Positions 26,300 to 33,735 of a stretch of DNA of 64,000 nucleotides are shown in pieces (position 1 is the stretch's first letter; each line of letters starts with the position of its first letter). The position numbers and the translations under genes are program-made. The notes under the pieces were generated by a model, which searched no databases, was not told the DNA's origin, and was given only the letters and a program-made list of their open reading frames with translations. The stretch lies in the IMG/VR virus record IMGVR_UViG_3300047546_000864, positions 1-64,000 of that record. One strand, 5' to 3'. The DNA comes from a virus.

Positions 26300-26546
26300 A
26301 GAACTAGAACAAGTTATTGAGAACAAGTTTCTAACTCCTTCCAAGTTTGCTCTTGAGATTGAAAAGATTGTTGTTGAAGAAAACCTCAATTATATTGATG
26401 CGATTGTTCATTATTGCGAAATCAATAATCTTGAAGTAGAATCAGTAACAAAACTCATTTCAAAACCTTTAAAGGAACGGTTAAAGTGGGACGCTATTCG
26501 TCTTAACTTTATGAAGAAAACATCGCGTGCGAAGTTGCCCCTATGA
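26286..26546 (+). CDS. 33: Late transcription coactivator gp33-like (86 aa)
   Basis: T4 gp33 bridges RNA polymerase and the sliding clamp to activate late promoters. The sequence here (FALEIEKIVVEENLNYIDAIVHY, NNLEVESVTKLISKPLKERL) matches the conserved helical core of cyanophage gp33. ATG 26286 lies inside the end of the exonuclease gene (ATGGAAACGAATAA). It fits the many late motifs seen here. Confidence 0.72.
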   Translation: METNKELEQVIENKFLTPSKFALEIEKIVVEENLNYIDAIVHYCEINNLEVESVTKLISKPLKERLKWDAIRLNFMKKTSRAKLPL

Positions 26547-26752
26547 TTTCTCGTGATGAACTAATGCACCATCGCCTTCAAGCTTGGTTGCGTGAAAATA
26601 AATCGAATGACTTAGAATATCTTGGTTATTATCCAGATACTTTGGGTCTCAATCAACACTGGTATCGTATTGGTGAACACCAAGTCACAGTTGATTGTAT
26701 TGAAGATATTGAATTTGCTGGATTTGTAGATGCTGAAAGTGACACCCTTTGA
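26543..26752 (+). CDS. Unknown small protein between gp33 and gp59 (69 aa)
   Basis: Compact, with DTLGLNQHWYRIGEHQVTVDCIEDIEFAGF. ATGA overlap with gp33 and a 23-bp overlap with the next gene show translational coupling. Not recognised; possibly a replication accessory protein. Confidence 0.7.
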   Translation: MISRDELMHHRLQAWLRENKSNDLEYLGYYPDTLGLNQHWYRIGEHQVTVDCIEDIEFAGFVDAESDTL

Positions 26753-27326
26753 AACCTATCAACATTATTTGTCTTTAAAAAATCATTTCACAAACCCCAA
26801 ATACGACTTCTTTAAGTATGGTGCGAAGACTCGTGCGAGTATGACTTCGTTTAATCGACGCAAAGATAAATATTTTTTCGAACGCACAAGTCGCAAATTT
26901 TCAGATAAAGAAATTATAGATTTTCTAGTATCAAACTTTGTATCAGCAGATAACCCACAGAACTTATGGATTGGAGAAATTATCAATTCTGGAGAAAGAA
27001 CATACTCAGAGTGGATGCGAAGACAACAGAGTTTGAGTTACTTATTCAAAGAACAAAGCAGCGAATTGTTCTTGGGGACAAAATTAGAGGATGCTTTGAA
27101 TTGTTCAAAGGGGCATCCAATAGTCCTCAAAAAGTTTCTAAGCGGGCAGTTATCGCTAGAAACTTTAACAATCTACGAAAAAATATTCCGTTTCTCCGTA
27201 GATTTTGATAAGAAACTTTTGGACCCAGTGTGGGAGTGTGTTTCCTTAAAGATTAAGAAGTATTCTCCTTTCATTCAAGTAGATATTTCTAGTTATAAAA
27301 AAATACTCAAAGAAATAATTTTATAA
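26730..27326 (+). CDS. 59: Helicase loader gp59-like
   Basis: In T4, gp59 loads the gp41 replicative helicase onto gp32-coated DNA. The pattern KYDFFKYGAKTRAS..SFNRRKDKYFFERTSRKFSDKEIIDFLVSNFVS matches the N-terminal half of T4 gp59 (YDVIKYNW...RRDKYFF...). Length 198 is normal. A GTG at 26739 is an alternative start. The end (SYKKILKEIIL) has a homologous remnant further downstream. Confidence 0.85.
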   Translation: MLKVTPFETYQHYLSLKNHFTNPKYDFFKYGAKTRASMTSFNRRKDKYFFERTSRKFSDKEIIDFLVSNFVSADNPQNLWIGEIINSGERTYSEWMRRQQSLSYLFKEQSSELFLGTKLEDALNCSKGHPIVLKKFLSGQLSLETLTIYEKIFRFSVDFDKKLLDPVWECVSLKIKKYSPFIQVDISSYKKILKEIIL

Positions 27327-27328
27327 TT

Positions 27329-27405
27329 GGCGGGCAGCAAAGTCGGGTAGGGGTATTTGACTTGTGTAAGTCCCGCCTTTACAATATAAATAGTATTACC
27401 CCTAC
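27329..27405 (+). promoter_or_regulatory. Tandem early and late promoters within interlocked inverted repeats
   Basis: TTGACT (27357-27362), 17 bp, TACAAT (27380-27385), directly followed by TATAAATA (27385-27392), 22 bp before the ATG at 27415. GTAGGGGTA/TACCCCTAC (27347-27355 with 27397-27405) encloses the promoters. GGCGGG/CCCGCC (27329-27334 with 27372-27377) crosses it, a pseudoknot-like order. GACTT-gtgt-AAGTC lies within. Confidence 0.6.
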
Positions 27406-27414
27406 TAAAAGAAT

Positions 27415-27720
27415 ATGTTAAATGTATCAGGTATTAACCGTGCCCTTAATATTGATGGTCCTGACTTTATAGAAGACATATCAATTACAGATTCTGAAAA
27501 ATTTCCATCTAGAGAAGTTCAAAGAGAACAATCTCGTCAAAAATGGAGAGAAAAAAATCCAGATTATGAAAAGAAAAGGTGGGCAAAGGGATTAACTGAA
27601 GAACAAGTTTTAGCTAGACGGGCTAGAGAAAAAAAGAGGTATTGGGAAAATAATAAAGATAGGGAAACCCGTAAAAAACGGGCAAGAGAAAGAAAACAAA
27701 GGATAAAAAACAGTTTCTAA
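27415..27720 (+). CDS. Small basic protein, probable mobile-element ORF (101 aa)
   Basis: The C-terminal two thirds is strongly basic (KKRYWENNKDRETRKKRARER), the type of helical region found before HNH domains in phage homing endonucleases, but no nuclease motif remains here. It sits at the end of gp59 and is followed by a relic of the gp59 tail. It has a leader like those of the three endonuclease genes. Either a shortened endonuclease or a DNA-binding passenger. Confidence 0.6.
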   Translation: MLNVSGINRALNIDGPDFIEDISITDSEKFPSREVQREQSRQKWREKNPDYEKKRWAKGLTEEQVLARRAREKKRYWENNKDRETRKKRARERKQRIKNSF

Positions 27721-27773
27721 ATATTGATGTGTTCAATTATAAGAAAATTTTACGGGAAATCATAGATGAGTAA
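27720..27773 (+). pseudogene. Remnant of the original gp59 C-terminal coding end
   Basis: Reads N-I-D-V-F-N-YKKILREIIDE then stop, matching the gp59 end VDISSYKKILKEII. It overlaps the ATG of the next gene as GATGAGTAA. The simplest explanation is that an inserted element displaced the old gp59 end and brought a replacement. Confidence 0.7.
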
Positions 27774-28098
27774 CTTTTTTGACTCAGATATCATTCAGGA
27801 AGAACTGAAAGAAATTAATAAGTTACAAGAAGAAATCTACGGAAGTATTTTAACTTTCGGTGGAATGCCCCGTGAGACCAAATTGAAACACATTGAGAAA
27901 CTTGAGCTCTTGCTAGAAAAGCAGAGAGTGATGTATACTAGGTTATCCCTTTCAGACGACCCTCAAGCGGTTGAAATGAAAGAGAACCTACGCAAGTCAG
28001 TTGCCCTGATGGGTTTCCCACCAGAGACTGATATGCAAGTTTTATTCAGTAGTATGAACAAGACGATTGAATCTCTCAAGCAATACATTGACCGCTGA
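27766..28098 (+). CDS. DUF1825 family protein (110 aa)
   Basis: A family conserved in cyanobacteria and their phages. FFDSDIIQEELKEINKLQEEIY, KLKHIEKLELLLEKQRVMYTRLSLSDDPQA and FSSMNKTIESL match the family order and length. Function unknown. It may be a host-derived gene. Start overlaps the gp59 relic. Confidence 0.82.
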   Translation: MSNFFDSDIIQEELKEINKLQEEIYGSILTFGGMPRETKLKHIEKLELLLEKQRVMYTRLSLSDDPQAVEMKENLRKSVALMGFPPETDMQVLFSSMNKTIESLKQYIDR

Positions 28099-28116
28099 GA
28101 GAAACCCTGTTATACT
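28088..28116 (+). promoter_or_regulatory. Sigma70 promoter TTGACC-17-TATACT for gp32
   Basis: -35 at 28088-28093, -10 at 28111-28116, spacer 17 bp, overlapping the end of the DUF1825 gene. Transcripts would start near 28123. Confidence 0.7.
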
Positions 28117-28150
28117 ATCCGAGTAATCCCCCGAATCCAAACTATCCGAG
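28114..28150 (+). repeat. Direct repeat ACTATCCGAG flanking the gp32 leader
   Basis: ACTATCCGAG occurs at 28114-28123 and 28141-28150. The second copy continues into GAGG, the gp32 Shine-Dalgarno, 8 bp before the ATG. It could be an operator or translational control site, since T4 gp32 represses its own mRNA. Confidence 0.5.
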
Positions 28151-28158
28151 GTATCTAA

Positions 28159-29082
28159 ATGGGCTTTGCCGATCTTAAGAAACAGTCTAAACTTGGTTCC
28201 CTGACCGCCAAACTGGTCAAGGAAGTTGAAAAAATGAATACTAACAGCGGTTCTAGTGATGACCGTCTGTGGAAACTGGATGTAGATAAAAGCGGCAATG
28301 GTTATGCCGTTATCCGTTTCCTTCCCGCTCCCGAAGGTGAAGACCTGCCCTTCGTGAAACTCTACAGTCACGCATTCCAAGGTCCTGGTGGTTGGTATAT
28401 TGAGAATTCTCTGACTACTCTGGGTCAGAAGGATCCCGTGTCGGAACTGAACTCCGAACTGTGGAACAACGGTACTGATGCTGGTAAAGAACTTGCCCGT
28501 AAGCAGAAGCGTAAACTCACCTATGTGTCCAACATCTATGTGGTGAAGGATCCTGCTAATCCTGCAAACGAAGGTAAGGTCTTCCTGTTCAAGTATGGTA
28601 AGAAGATCTTTGATAAACTCACTGCTGCAATGCAACCTGAGTTTGAAGATGAGGAAGCAATTGATCCCTTTGACTTCTGGAAGGGTGCTAACTTCAAACT
28701 GAAGGCGAAGAACGTTGCTGGTTATCGTAACTATGATTCCAGTGAGTTTGCTAATCCTTCTCCTCTTCTAGACGATGATGAGGCTCTGGAAGCAGTATGG
28801 CGTAAGCAATATTCTCTTGCTGAGCATATTGCTGCTGATCAGTTCAAATCTTATGATGAACTGAAAAAGCGTCTGGACTATGTGCTGGGTAATAAAGGTA
28901 CTCCCCGTTATCAGGATCCTGAAGAGTTTGATGAGGATAACACCCGTGGTCCTGTGAAAGATCTTGATGAAGATCTTCGCACTGAACTCAACAATCTTCA
29001 ACCTACCCGCCGTGCTGCGGCAGTAGAAGAGGATGAAGATGATGATGCACTCAGTTATTTCGCACGTCTTGCTGAGGAGTGA
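28159..29082 (+). CDS. 32: Single-stranded DNA-binding protein gp32-like
   Basis: Coats ssDNA during replication, recombination and repair. The N-terminal cooperativity region (KKQSKLGSL), an OB-fold core with GYAVIRFLPAPEGEDLPFVKLYSHAF, and an acidic C-tail (EEDEDDDALSYFARLAEE) give the T4 layout; 307 residues is normal. No cysteine occurs, so the zinc ligands of T4 gp32 are missing. The stop overlaps the next start. Confidence 0.9.
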   Translation: MGFADLKKQSKLGSLTAKLVKEVEKMNTNSGSSDDRLWKLDVDKSGNGYAVIRFLPAPEGEDLPFVKLYSHAFQGPGGWYIENSLTTLGQKDPVSELNSELWNNGTDAGKELARKQKRKLTYVSNIYVVKDPANPANEGKVFLFKYGKKIFDKLTAAMQPEFEDEEAIDPFDFWKGANFKLKAKNVAGYRNYDSSEFANPSPLLDDDEALEAVWRKQYSLAEHIAADQFKSYDELKKRLDYVLGNKGTPRYQDPEEFDEDNTRGPVKDLDEDLRTELNNLQPTRRAAAVEEDEDDDALSYFARLAEE

Positions 29083-29669
29083 AATCCGATTACTACATTG
29101 ACCGTGTAAGTAAATCCGAAGCCGCAGAGTTACTTCTGCGGTTTCATTATCTCAAAGATATTTCAAAAGATTTTAAATCAGGATATAACTACGGTCTTTT
29201 CAAGAAAAATGAGTTCTGTCCGTTAAATATAGGTGGTATCCAGGGAGTTTGTATTTTTACTGGACTCCCTGTTCCAGAAATAGCACAAGGAGCGTTTGGG
29301 TTAGAAAGAAATGAACAACAAGGACTCTTTGAACTCTCCAGACTTTGTATCCATCCAGATGTCCAGTCACAAGAGTACAACATTACTTCTTGGTTCGTTG
29401 CAAAAGCGATTAAACAGTTTCGGAAGGACACAAAAGTATCAGCAATTATATCTTATGCTGATAGCAGTTTGCATAGTGGTACAATCTATCGGGCTTGTAA
29501 CTTTAAGTATGCAGGTCTCACAGATCCAAAAAAAGATTTCTACTTTGCAGACGGAACTAAACACTCTCGCGGAAAAGTAAAAGGTGCTGAAGGAGAGTGG
29601 AAAGAACGCTCCCGCAAGCACCGATATGTAATGATCTTTGATAAGAACTTAAATCTAAAATGGGTTTGA
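29079..29669 (+). CDS. Mom-like acyltransferase/DNA modification protein (196 aa)
   Basis: Resembles the Mom family (GNAT-like, adenine modification in phage Mu): LFELSRLCIHPDVQ, IISYADSSLHSGTIYRACNFKYAGL and DGTKHSRGKV are in the expected order. GTG 29079 overlaps the gp32 stop. It may modify phage DNA against restriction. It overlaps the convergent gp53 gene by 15 bp. Activity not provable from sequence. Confidence 0.62.
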   Translation: MKSDYYIDRVSKSEAAELLLRFHYLKDISKDFKSGYNYGLFKKNEFCPLNIGGIQGVCIFTGLPVPEIAQGAFGLERNEQQGLFELSRLCIHPDVQSQEYNITSWFVAKAIKQFRKDTKVSAIISYADSSLHSGTIYRACNFKYAGLTDPKKDFYFADGTKHSRGKVKGAEGEWKERSRKHRYVMIFDKNLNLKWV

Positions 29670-30305
29670 TGATTTAGTATTTTCAGTCTTAATTACGTTA
29701 TTACTTACATATTGAGATGACTGGTCGTAAGTCATCTCTCTTCTTGTATCTAAAAGAACTTGCTGTAAGTATTGTGGTTTTAGAATATAGATAGATCTTT
29801 TTTTATTATTTCTTAGAACTTCATATTCATAGTTACTTATTCCAACCACAGGGTTTAATGTCGTTGTTGGAACTGCAGGATCAGAAATTGTAAAAGTTGG
29901 ATCAACTACTTTCCCAGCAGGTAGGATGAGTCTTCCTTTCGAATCTTTTACTTCTGTTGTTTCATAATGATGAATGCTATTTAAATCATCACCATATAAT
30001 TCGACAGCATAATCATAAAGTTCTTTATCACTTAGAGGCCATTCATCTCTGACTCGTGTAATACCAGCACCAATGATAACAACCCAATCATATTGGGAAC
30101 TACCATAAACTTCTTCTGCAACTGTGTCTGGGCGAGCACCATCAACAATTTCATACTTATCAAACACGGTAAAGACATTCTGAAGATCATCACGAAGTTT
30201 TACGCGACGAAATAGATTTTTAATCAGAATGTAATCATCTGACGATTGACTATCTGGAAGAAATGATTGGTATTGTAAGTTTGGAAGTTCTCTGAAGTAA
30301 GACAT
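29655..30305 (-). CDS. 53: Baseplate wedge subunit gp53-like (216 aa)
   Basis: Baseplate wedge component of the tail tip. ELPNLQYQSFLPD, KLRDDLQNVFTVFDKYEIVDGARPDTVAEEVYGSSQYDWVVIIGAGI match the gp53 pattern (DGARPDTVAxxxYGSxxYxWVV). Length is close to T4's 196 aa. Overlaps the upstream gene by one base in the operon. Confidence 0.82.
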   Translation of the reverse strand: MSYFRELPNLQYQSFLPDSQSSDDYILIKNLFRRVKLRDDLQNVFTVFDKYEIVDGARPDTVAEEVYGSSQYDWVVIIGAGITRVRDEWPLSDKELYDYAVELYGDDLNSIHHYETTEVKDSKGRLILPAGKVVDPTFTISDPAVPTTTLNPVVGISNYEYEVLRNNKKRSIYILKPQYLQQVLLDTRREMTYDQSSQYVSNNVIKTENTKSSNPF

Positions 30306-31345
30306 TAGTAACCAACTCCTTGTTGACCCTCTGCAGTATCATAATCTTCAGCATAAATTGGTGTGAGTTCTTGGAATGCTAAAGTTAATTTCATATTAAC
30401 TGGCGTAGAATCTGAGTAAGTAGCATAAGTTCCAGATCCTGTATAGTCAACACCAACTCCTTGAAGAGCGCATATTTTAAATTTATTTAAGTATGGGTGT
30501 GGTCTACCTCCACTCATATATTGAATCTTAAATACATTTGGTGCTTTTAAGAACAATCCAGCAGCTCCTGCTCCCGTAACTCCTTTTTTAGCAGCACTTG
30601 CTTGTTTGAAAGTTTTGATAATTTTTTTAACTTCGTCTGATTCTTTCTTGGAACGAGGAACGATATCAAAAGTAAAAACAAATCCATCTCTCAGTTTAAC
30701 GCCAGTAAAGACTAGTTCAACGTTAGAGTTAACGACTACACCAGCATAACGGGATGCTACTTCATTTATGTTCCCTACACTTCCACGACCAAGAACAATG
30801 TTTGAAGCAAAACTAATTCCAAGTGCTTGTAAATATTTTTGAGTTGTTCCAGATTTTGCTGCTTTAAAAACTCTATCAACTTCTCCAGTCATTGTATTGA
30901 GTGCATCTTGCGCTGTTTTCGCGTCAATTACACCACCAGCAACTCTAGCAGCTGCTGCTTGAAGTGGATTAAATTCACTTGTTCCCCAATTAGTATAATT
31001 ATTATCTCCGATACTTTCTGGAACTGGAAGCATAATCGTTCCTATAGGATTATTATATCCCACAGTATCTGAAGATGGCAATGCAAAATTTCCTTCTGCA
31101 GATTCAAATCCTGGAGGAATATATTCAAATATATCAATCTTTAAATAATCGTCTGCTGATGTAAGTTTTGTGAGTGGATATCTATAATTAAAATAACTCG
31201 TTTTTGTATTTCCAGGAGATTGAAAAGATCCAAACTCACTAATACTTTGTCCAGAAGTAATAGTAGTAGAATTAGAAGTAGGCGAAGTGGTTCCAAATGA
31301 ACCGTATGAACTAATACTTTGTCCAGTTGTATATGAGTCCGCCAT
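30305..31345 (-). CDS. 48: Baseplate tail-tube cap gp48-like (346 aa)
   Basis: T4 gp48 caps the baseplate hub and starts the tail tube. Conserved features are TVGYNNPIGTIMLPVPESIGDNNYTNWGTSEFNPL, then GVKLRDGFVFTFDIVPRSKKESDEVKKIIKTFK, and an end rich in the tube-fold pattern (FQELTPIYAEDYD). Length is close to T4's 364. Start ATG 31345. Confidence 0.75.
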   Translation of the reverse strand: MADSYTTGQSISSYGSFGTTSPTSNSTTITSGQSISEFGSFQSPGNTKTSYFNYRYPLTKLTSADDYLKIDIFEYIPPGFESAEGNFALPSSDTVGYNNPIGTIMLPVPESIGDNNYTNWGTSEFNPLQAAAARVAGGVIDAKTAQDALNTMTGEVDRVFKAAKSGTTQKYLQALGISFASNIVLGRGSVGNINEVASRYAGVVVNSNVELVFTGVKLRDGFVFTFDIVPRSKKESDEVKKIIKTFKQASAAKKGVTGAGAAGLFLKAPNVFKIQYMSGGRPHPYLNKFKICALQGVGVDYTGSGTYATYSDSTPVNMKLTLAFQELTPIYAEDYDTAEGQQGVGY

Positions 31346-31354
31346 TTATGTTTT

Positions 31355-31732
31355 CTAACTATTTAGACGGATATTTCCAAATGGTATCCTTCTTAGATCA
31401 CCCACTTCTTCCTTATACACTTCATACATTCCCCCAGCAATCTCATCCCAAGTATATTGCCTTTCTTCACCCCAGTGATAGTTAATTCCTCTAAATCCCC
31501 ATCCATAAACTGCAGTTACGACAACAAATGGATTCTGATCATATCTTATACTGGTAGTCTTAGCATTATAAACAAAAATATAAAATCTACCAACTCTAGG
31601 TGGTTCGCTTGTTTCTGTTAGTACACTTAACAGTTGAAGCATTAAATCATCAGGATTCTCTGTTCCAATCAGTTTTTTAACAAGAGGAGCAACGCGATTT
31701 ATTTTTCTTTGTTGAAGTGTCTTTCTAGGCAT
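31355..31732 (-). CDS. Unknown protein next to gp48 (125 aa)
   Basis: A basic N-terminus (PRKTLQQRKINRVAPLVKKLIG) and a compact core FYIFVYNAKTTSIRYDQNPFVVV, then WDEIAGGMYEVYKEEV. The position between gp4 and gp48 suggests a head-completion or tail protein. Not recognised with confidence. Confidence 0.65.
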   Translation of the reverse strand: MPRKTLQQRKINRVAPLVKKLIGTENPDDLMLQLLSVLTETSEPPRVGRFYIFVYNAKTTSIRYDQNPFVVVTAVYGWGFRGINYHWGEERQYTWDEIAGGMYEVYKEEVGDLRRIPFGNIRLNS

Positions 31733-32391
31733 TATTTGATATCTTCTTTATTAAGGAACATTCCACCATTTTTTAAGATAAGATAACGAGATAGTTTTGT
31801 CTTTTCTATGGCTTCAGTCATAGATGCATATATTTTTCTATCATAAATGACAGGTTTTCTATTGGCACTTGGTCTGCCTTTCATCATTTCACTATGTTTT
31901 CTATGCTTTTTTTTATCATTACGATTTCTTTCTGCCATTTTTTTTAAATTTTCAGTATAATATGATATTGGTCTTGGATTATTTTTTAATTTCTCTTTCC
32001 AAGTATTTGATTGCTTTTTTCTTACCTCTTCTGGAATTTTTCTTCCCTTCAAACTTACTTTATTTGCAGCACCAATTTTTGCTCTAACTTCAGACCTTTT
32101 TGTTGGACTATCTTCTCCATAGTATGTTGGAGGAGCATTTCCACCATCTGCAATATTCATTAAAATGCCTGTATTATCACATTTTTTTCCAAATAAAGCA
32201 ATCATATAAATTTCGTGCTTAAACGCTTCTTCTTCAGTTATATTTTGTTTTAATTTTATTATTCTACTTTTATCTTTTGGTGGATTGCAATTTTTACCTC
32301 TATGATCATATAATCTATTTCCTTTGCCTTTTCCAATATAATATGGAAACCCATTATTTTGCAAATAGGCATATGTATAATATTCACTCAT
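31732..32391 (-). CDS. GIY-YIG homing endonuclease-like protein (219 aa)
   Basis: GIY-YIG domain: YYTYAY (residues 4-9), YYIGKGKGNRLY with the catalytic R at about 26, and HEIYMIALFG with the conserved E near 60. Downstream DNA-binding segments resemble NUMOD3 (KRSEVRAKIG, KKQSNTWKEK) and NUMOD1-type ends. Inserted between gp4 and the 31355 gene, with a late promoter and inverted repeat in front. Confidence 0.85.
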   Translation of the reverse strand: MSEYYTYAYLQNNGFPYYIGKGKGNRLYDHRGKNCNPPKDKSRIIKLKQNITEEEAFKHEIYMIALFGKKCDNTGILMNIADGGNAPPTYYGEDSPTKRSEVRAKIGAANKVSLKGRKIPEEVRKKQSNTWKEKLKNNPRPISYYTENLKKMAERNRNDKKKHRKHSEMMKGRPSANRKPVIYDRKIYASMTEAIEKTKLSRYLILKNGGMFLNKEDIK

Positions 32392-32397
32392 TTTTTA

Positions 32398-32433
32398 TAT
32401 TTTAATAATATACTATTATTTATAATTAAAATA
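32398..32433 (-). promoter_or_regulatory. Late promoter inside a short inverted repeat, minus strand
   Basis: On the minus strand TATAAATA (32424-32417) lies 25 bp before the ATG at 32391. Arms ATTAAAATA (32425-32433) and TATTTTAAT (32398-32406) flank it, 9 bp each. AT-rich, so the hairpin is weaker than at the other endonuclease genes. Confidence 0.5.
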
Positions 32434-32860
32434 ATTCATTCTCAGTAATTACTTTAAATTCATATCCACGATCAGCACACCATTCTCTTGCAGCTTCCCA
32501 TTTTGATTGGTTTTTAGCATACTCATAGACTTCACTAATGTATCTTTTAGTTTGTCTTTGTGGTTTGGGTGGGGGGACAGTTTGCTTCTGAGGTTTGATT
32601 TCAATTAAATATTTTTTTATACTTCCATTTCCTTCTTGGACTTTAATGTAGAAATCTGGAAAATAACGATGAGGTTTTCCATCAATGGGGGATTTATACC
32701 AGACATACATCTCTTCACTACCCCATTCTAATATTTTTTGATTCGTATCACAATAAACCATAAATTTTCTTTCCCACAAAGATCTGTATACAATGTTTGT
32801 TGGATCTCCTTTATATTTTTGTGGGTAAGATGGTTTATATTTTCCTTTGTAAGAAGCCAT
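32426..32860 (-). CDS. 4: Head completion protein gp4-like (144 aa)
   Basis: T4 gp4 finishes DNA-filled heads before tail joining. The conserved nuclease-like fold region is visible: NIVYRSLWERKFMVYCDTN, VWYKSPIDGKPHRYFPDFYI and YLIEIKPQKQT (acidic and lysine residues in a PD-(D/E)XK arrangement), ending ...AADRGYEFKVITENEL-type. Length is close to T4 (150 aa). Confidence 0.83.
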   Translation of the reverse strand: MASYKGKYKPSYPQKYKGDPTNIVYRSLWERKFMVYCDTNQKILEWGSEEMYVWYKSPIDGKPHRYFPDFYIKVQEGNGSIKKYLIEIKPQKQTVPPPKPQRQTKRYISEVYEYAKNQSKWEAAREWCADRGYEFKVITENELF

Positions 32861-32899
32861 CTAAATACTTATACTATAAAAGTCATATAGGGTATTTAG
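32861..32899. promoter_or_regulatory. Divergent late promoter pair on an 8-bp inverted repeat
   Basis: CTAAATAC at 32861-32868 and its complement GTATTTAG at 32892-32899 face outward, 32-33 bp from the start codons of gp54-like (+) and gp4 (-). CTAAATA is the variant late motif also seen at 33702. Confidence 0.5.
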
Positions 32900-32900
32900 A

Positions 32901-33695
32901 GTGCCTGCAAAACCCCGTAAAATATCGGATATTAAACCCCTATTTACAAATCTAGCCCAAACATCACACTATCAAGTATTGTTTGGTGGATTGCCTGTTG
33001 AATTGAGAAATTATGTGAGTCGCAAGGGTATTTCTCCACTCTTTATTGGTGAGGATGCTGGACTATTGTGTTTTAATGCATCTTTACCAACATCTACATT
33101 TAGTTCAAAACAAGTTGATGGAAACTTTACTGGAGTCCAAGAGAACTTTGCTGTTGCTAGACTTTACAATGAGATAGATTTACAGTTTTATGTTGATAGT
33201 AATTATAAAACTTTGAAATTCATAGAGTCTTGGATGGAGTTTATTGCTAGTGGATCTTATAATCCAATTGATGGTGTAGCAGGATCGGTTAGTCAGGCTA
33301 ACTATGGATATTTTGCGAGGATGCAATATCCAGAATACTATAAGTCAAACTATACTAGAATTATTAAGTTTGATAGGGATTATAATGCTGAGATTGAATA
33401 TCGTTTTATTGGTCTTTGGCCAGTAGCGATGAGTTCTCCACAAATTTCGTATGTTCAATCTGATGTTCTAAAAGTTTCAATATCTTTCCGATATGATCGT
33501 TATATTGCTGGTAGAGCAATGAGTATAAACATCTTCAATGGTGATGGATTTAATCTTGATCCAACAATTCCGCAACTTCCAAATGAAAATCAAGATCGTC
33601 TTATTCCCAGAACGGGACAATCTCTTGGAAATGAGCCTGGTGTAAGAAGAACTTATACTCCTGCTGGATCTGTAATCCCAACCATCATTGAATAA
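32901..33695 (+). CDS. Baseplate tube initiator gp54-like (264 aa)
   Basis: Starts with GTG. The body has a tail-tube fold pattern shared with T4 gp54: LCFNASLPTSTFSSKQVDGNF, DLQFYVDSNYKTLKFIESWMEFI, DYNAEIEYRFIGLWPVAMSSPQISY and VSISFRYDRY. The last comes at the same place as T4 gp54's GDNQITTFDVTFAYR. The gene order before gp26 also supports a baseplate role. gp54 identity is inferred. Confidence 0.6.
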   Translation: MPAKPRKISDIKPLFTNLAQTSHYQVLFGGLPVELRNYVSRKGISPLFIGEDAGLLCFNASLPTSTFSSKQVDGNFTGVQENFAVARLYNEIDLQFYVDSNYKTLKFIESWMEFIASGSYNPIDGVAGSVSQANYGYFARMQYPEYYKSNYTRIIKFDRDYNAEIEYRFIGLWPVAMSSPQISYVQSDVLKVSISFRYDRYIAGRAMSINIFNGDGFNLDPTIPQLPNENQDRLIPRTGQSLGNEPGVRRTYTPAGSVIPTIIE

Positions 33696-33701
33696 TACCC
33701 A

Positions 33702-33708
33702 CTAAATA
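33702..33708 (+). promoter_or_regulatory. Late promoter-like motif CTAAATA
   Basis: Lies 27 bp before the gp26 ATG at 33736. Confidence 0.4.
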
Positions 33709-33735
33709 TTTTTATCTGACTATCATTATCTTGAT

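Noticed and set aside
28042-28635. 197-codon minus-strand frame
   Set aside because: Antisense shadow of gp32, without a recognisable domain.
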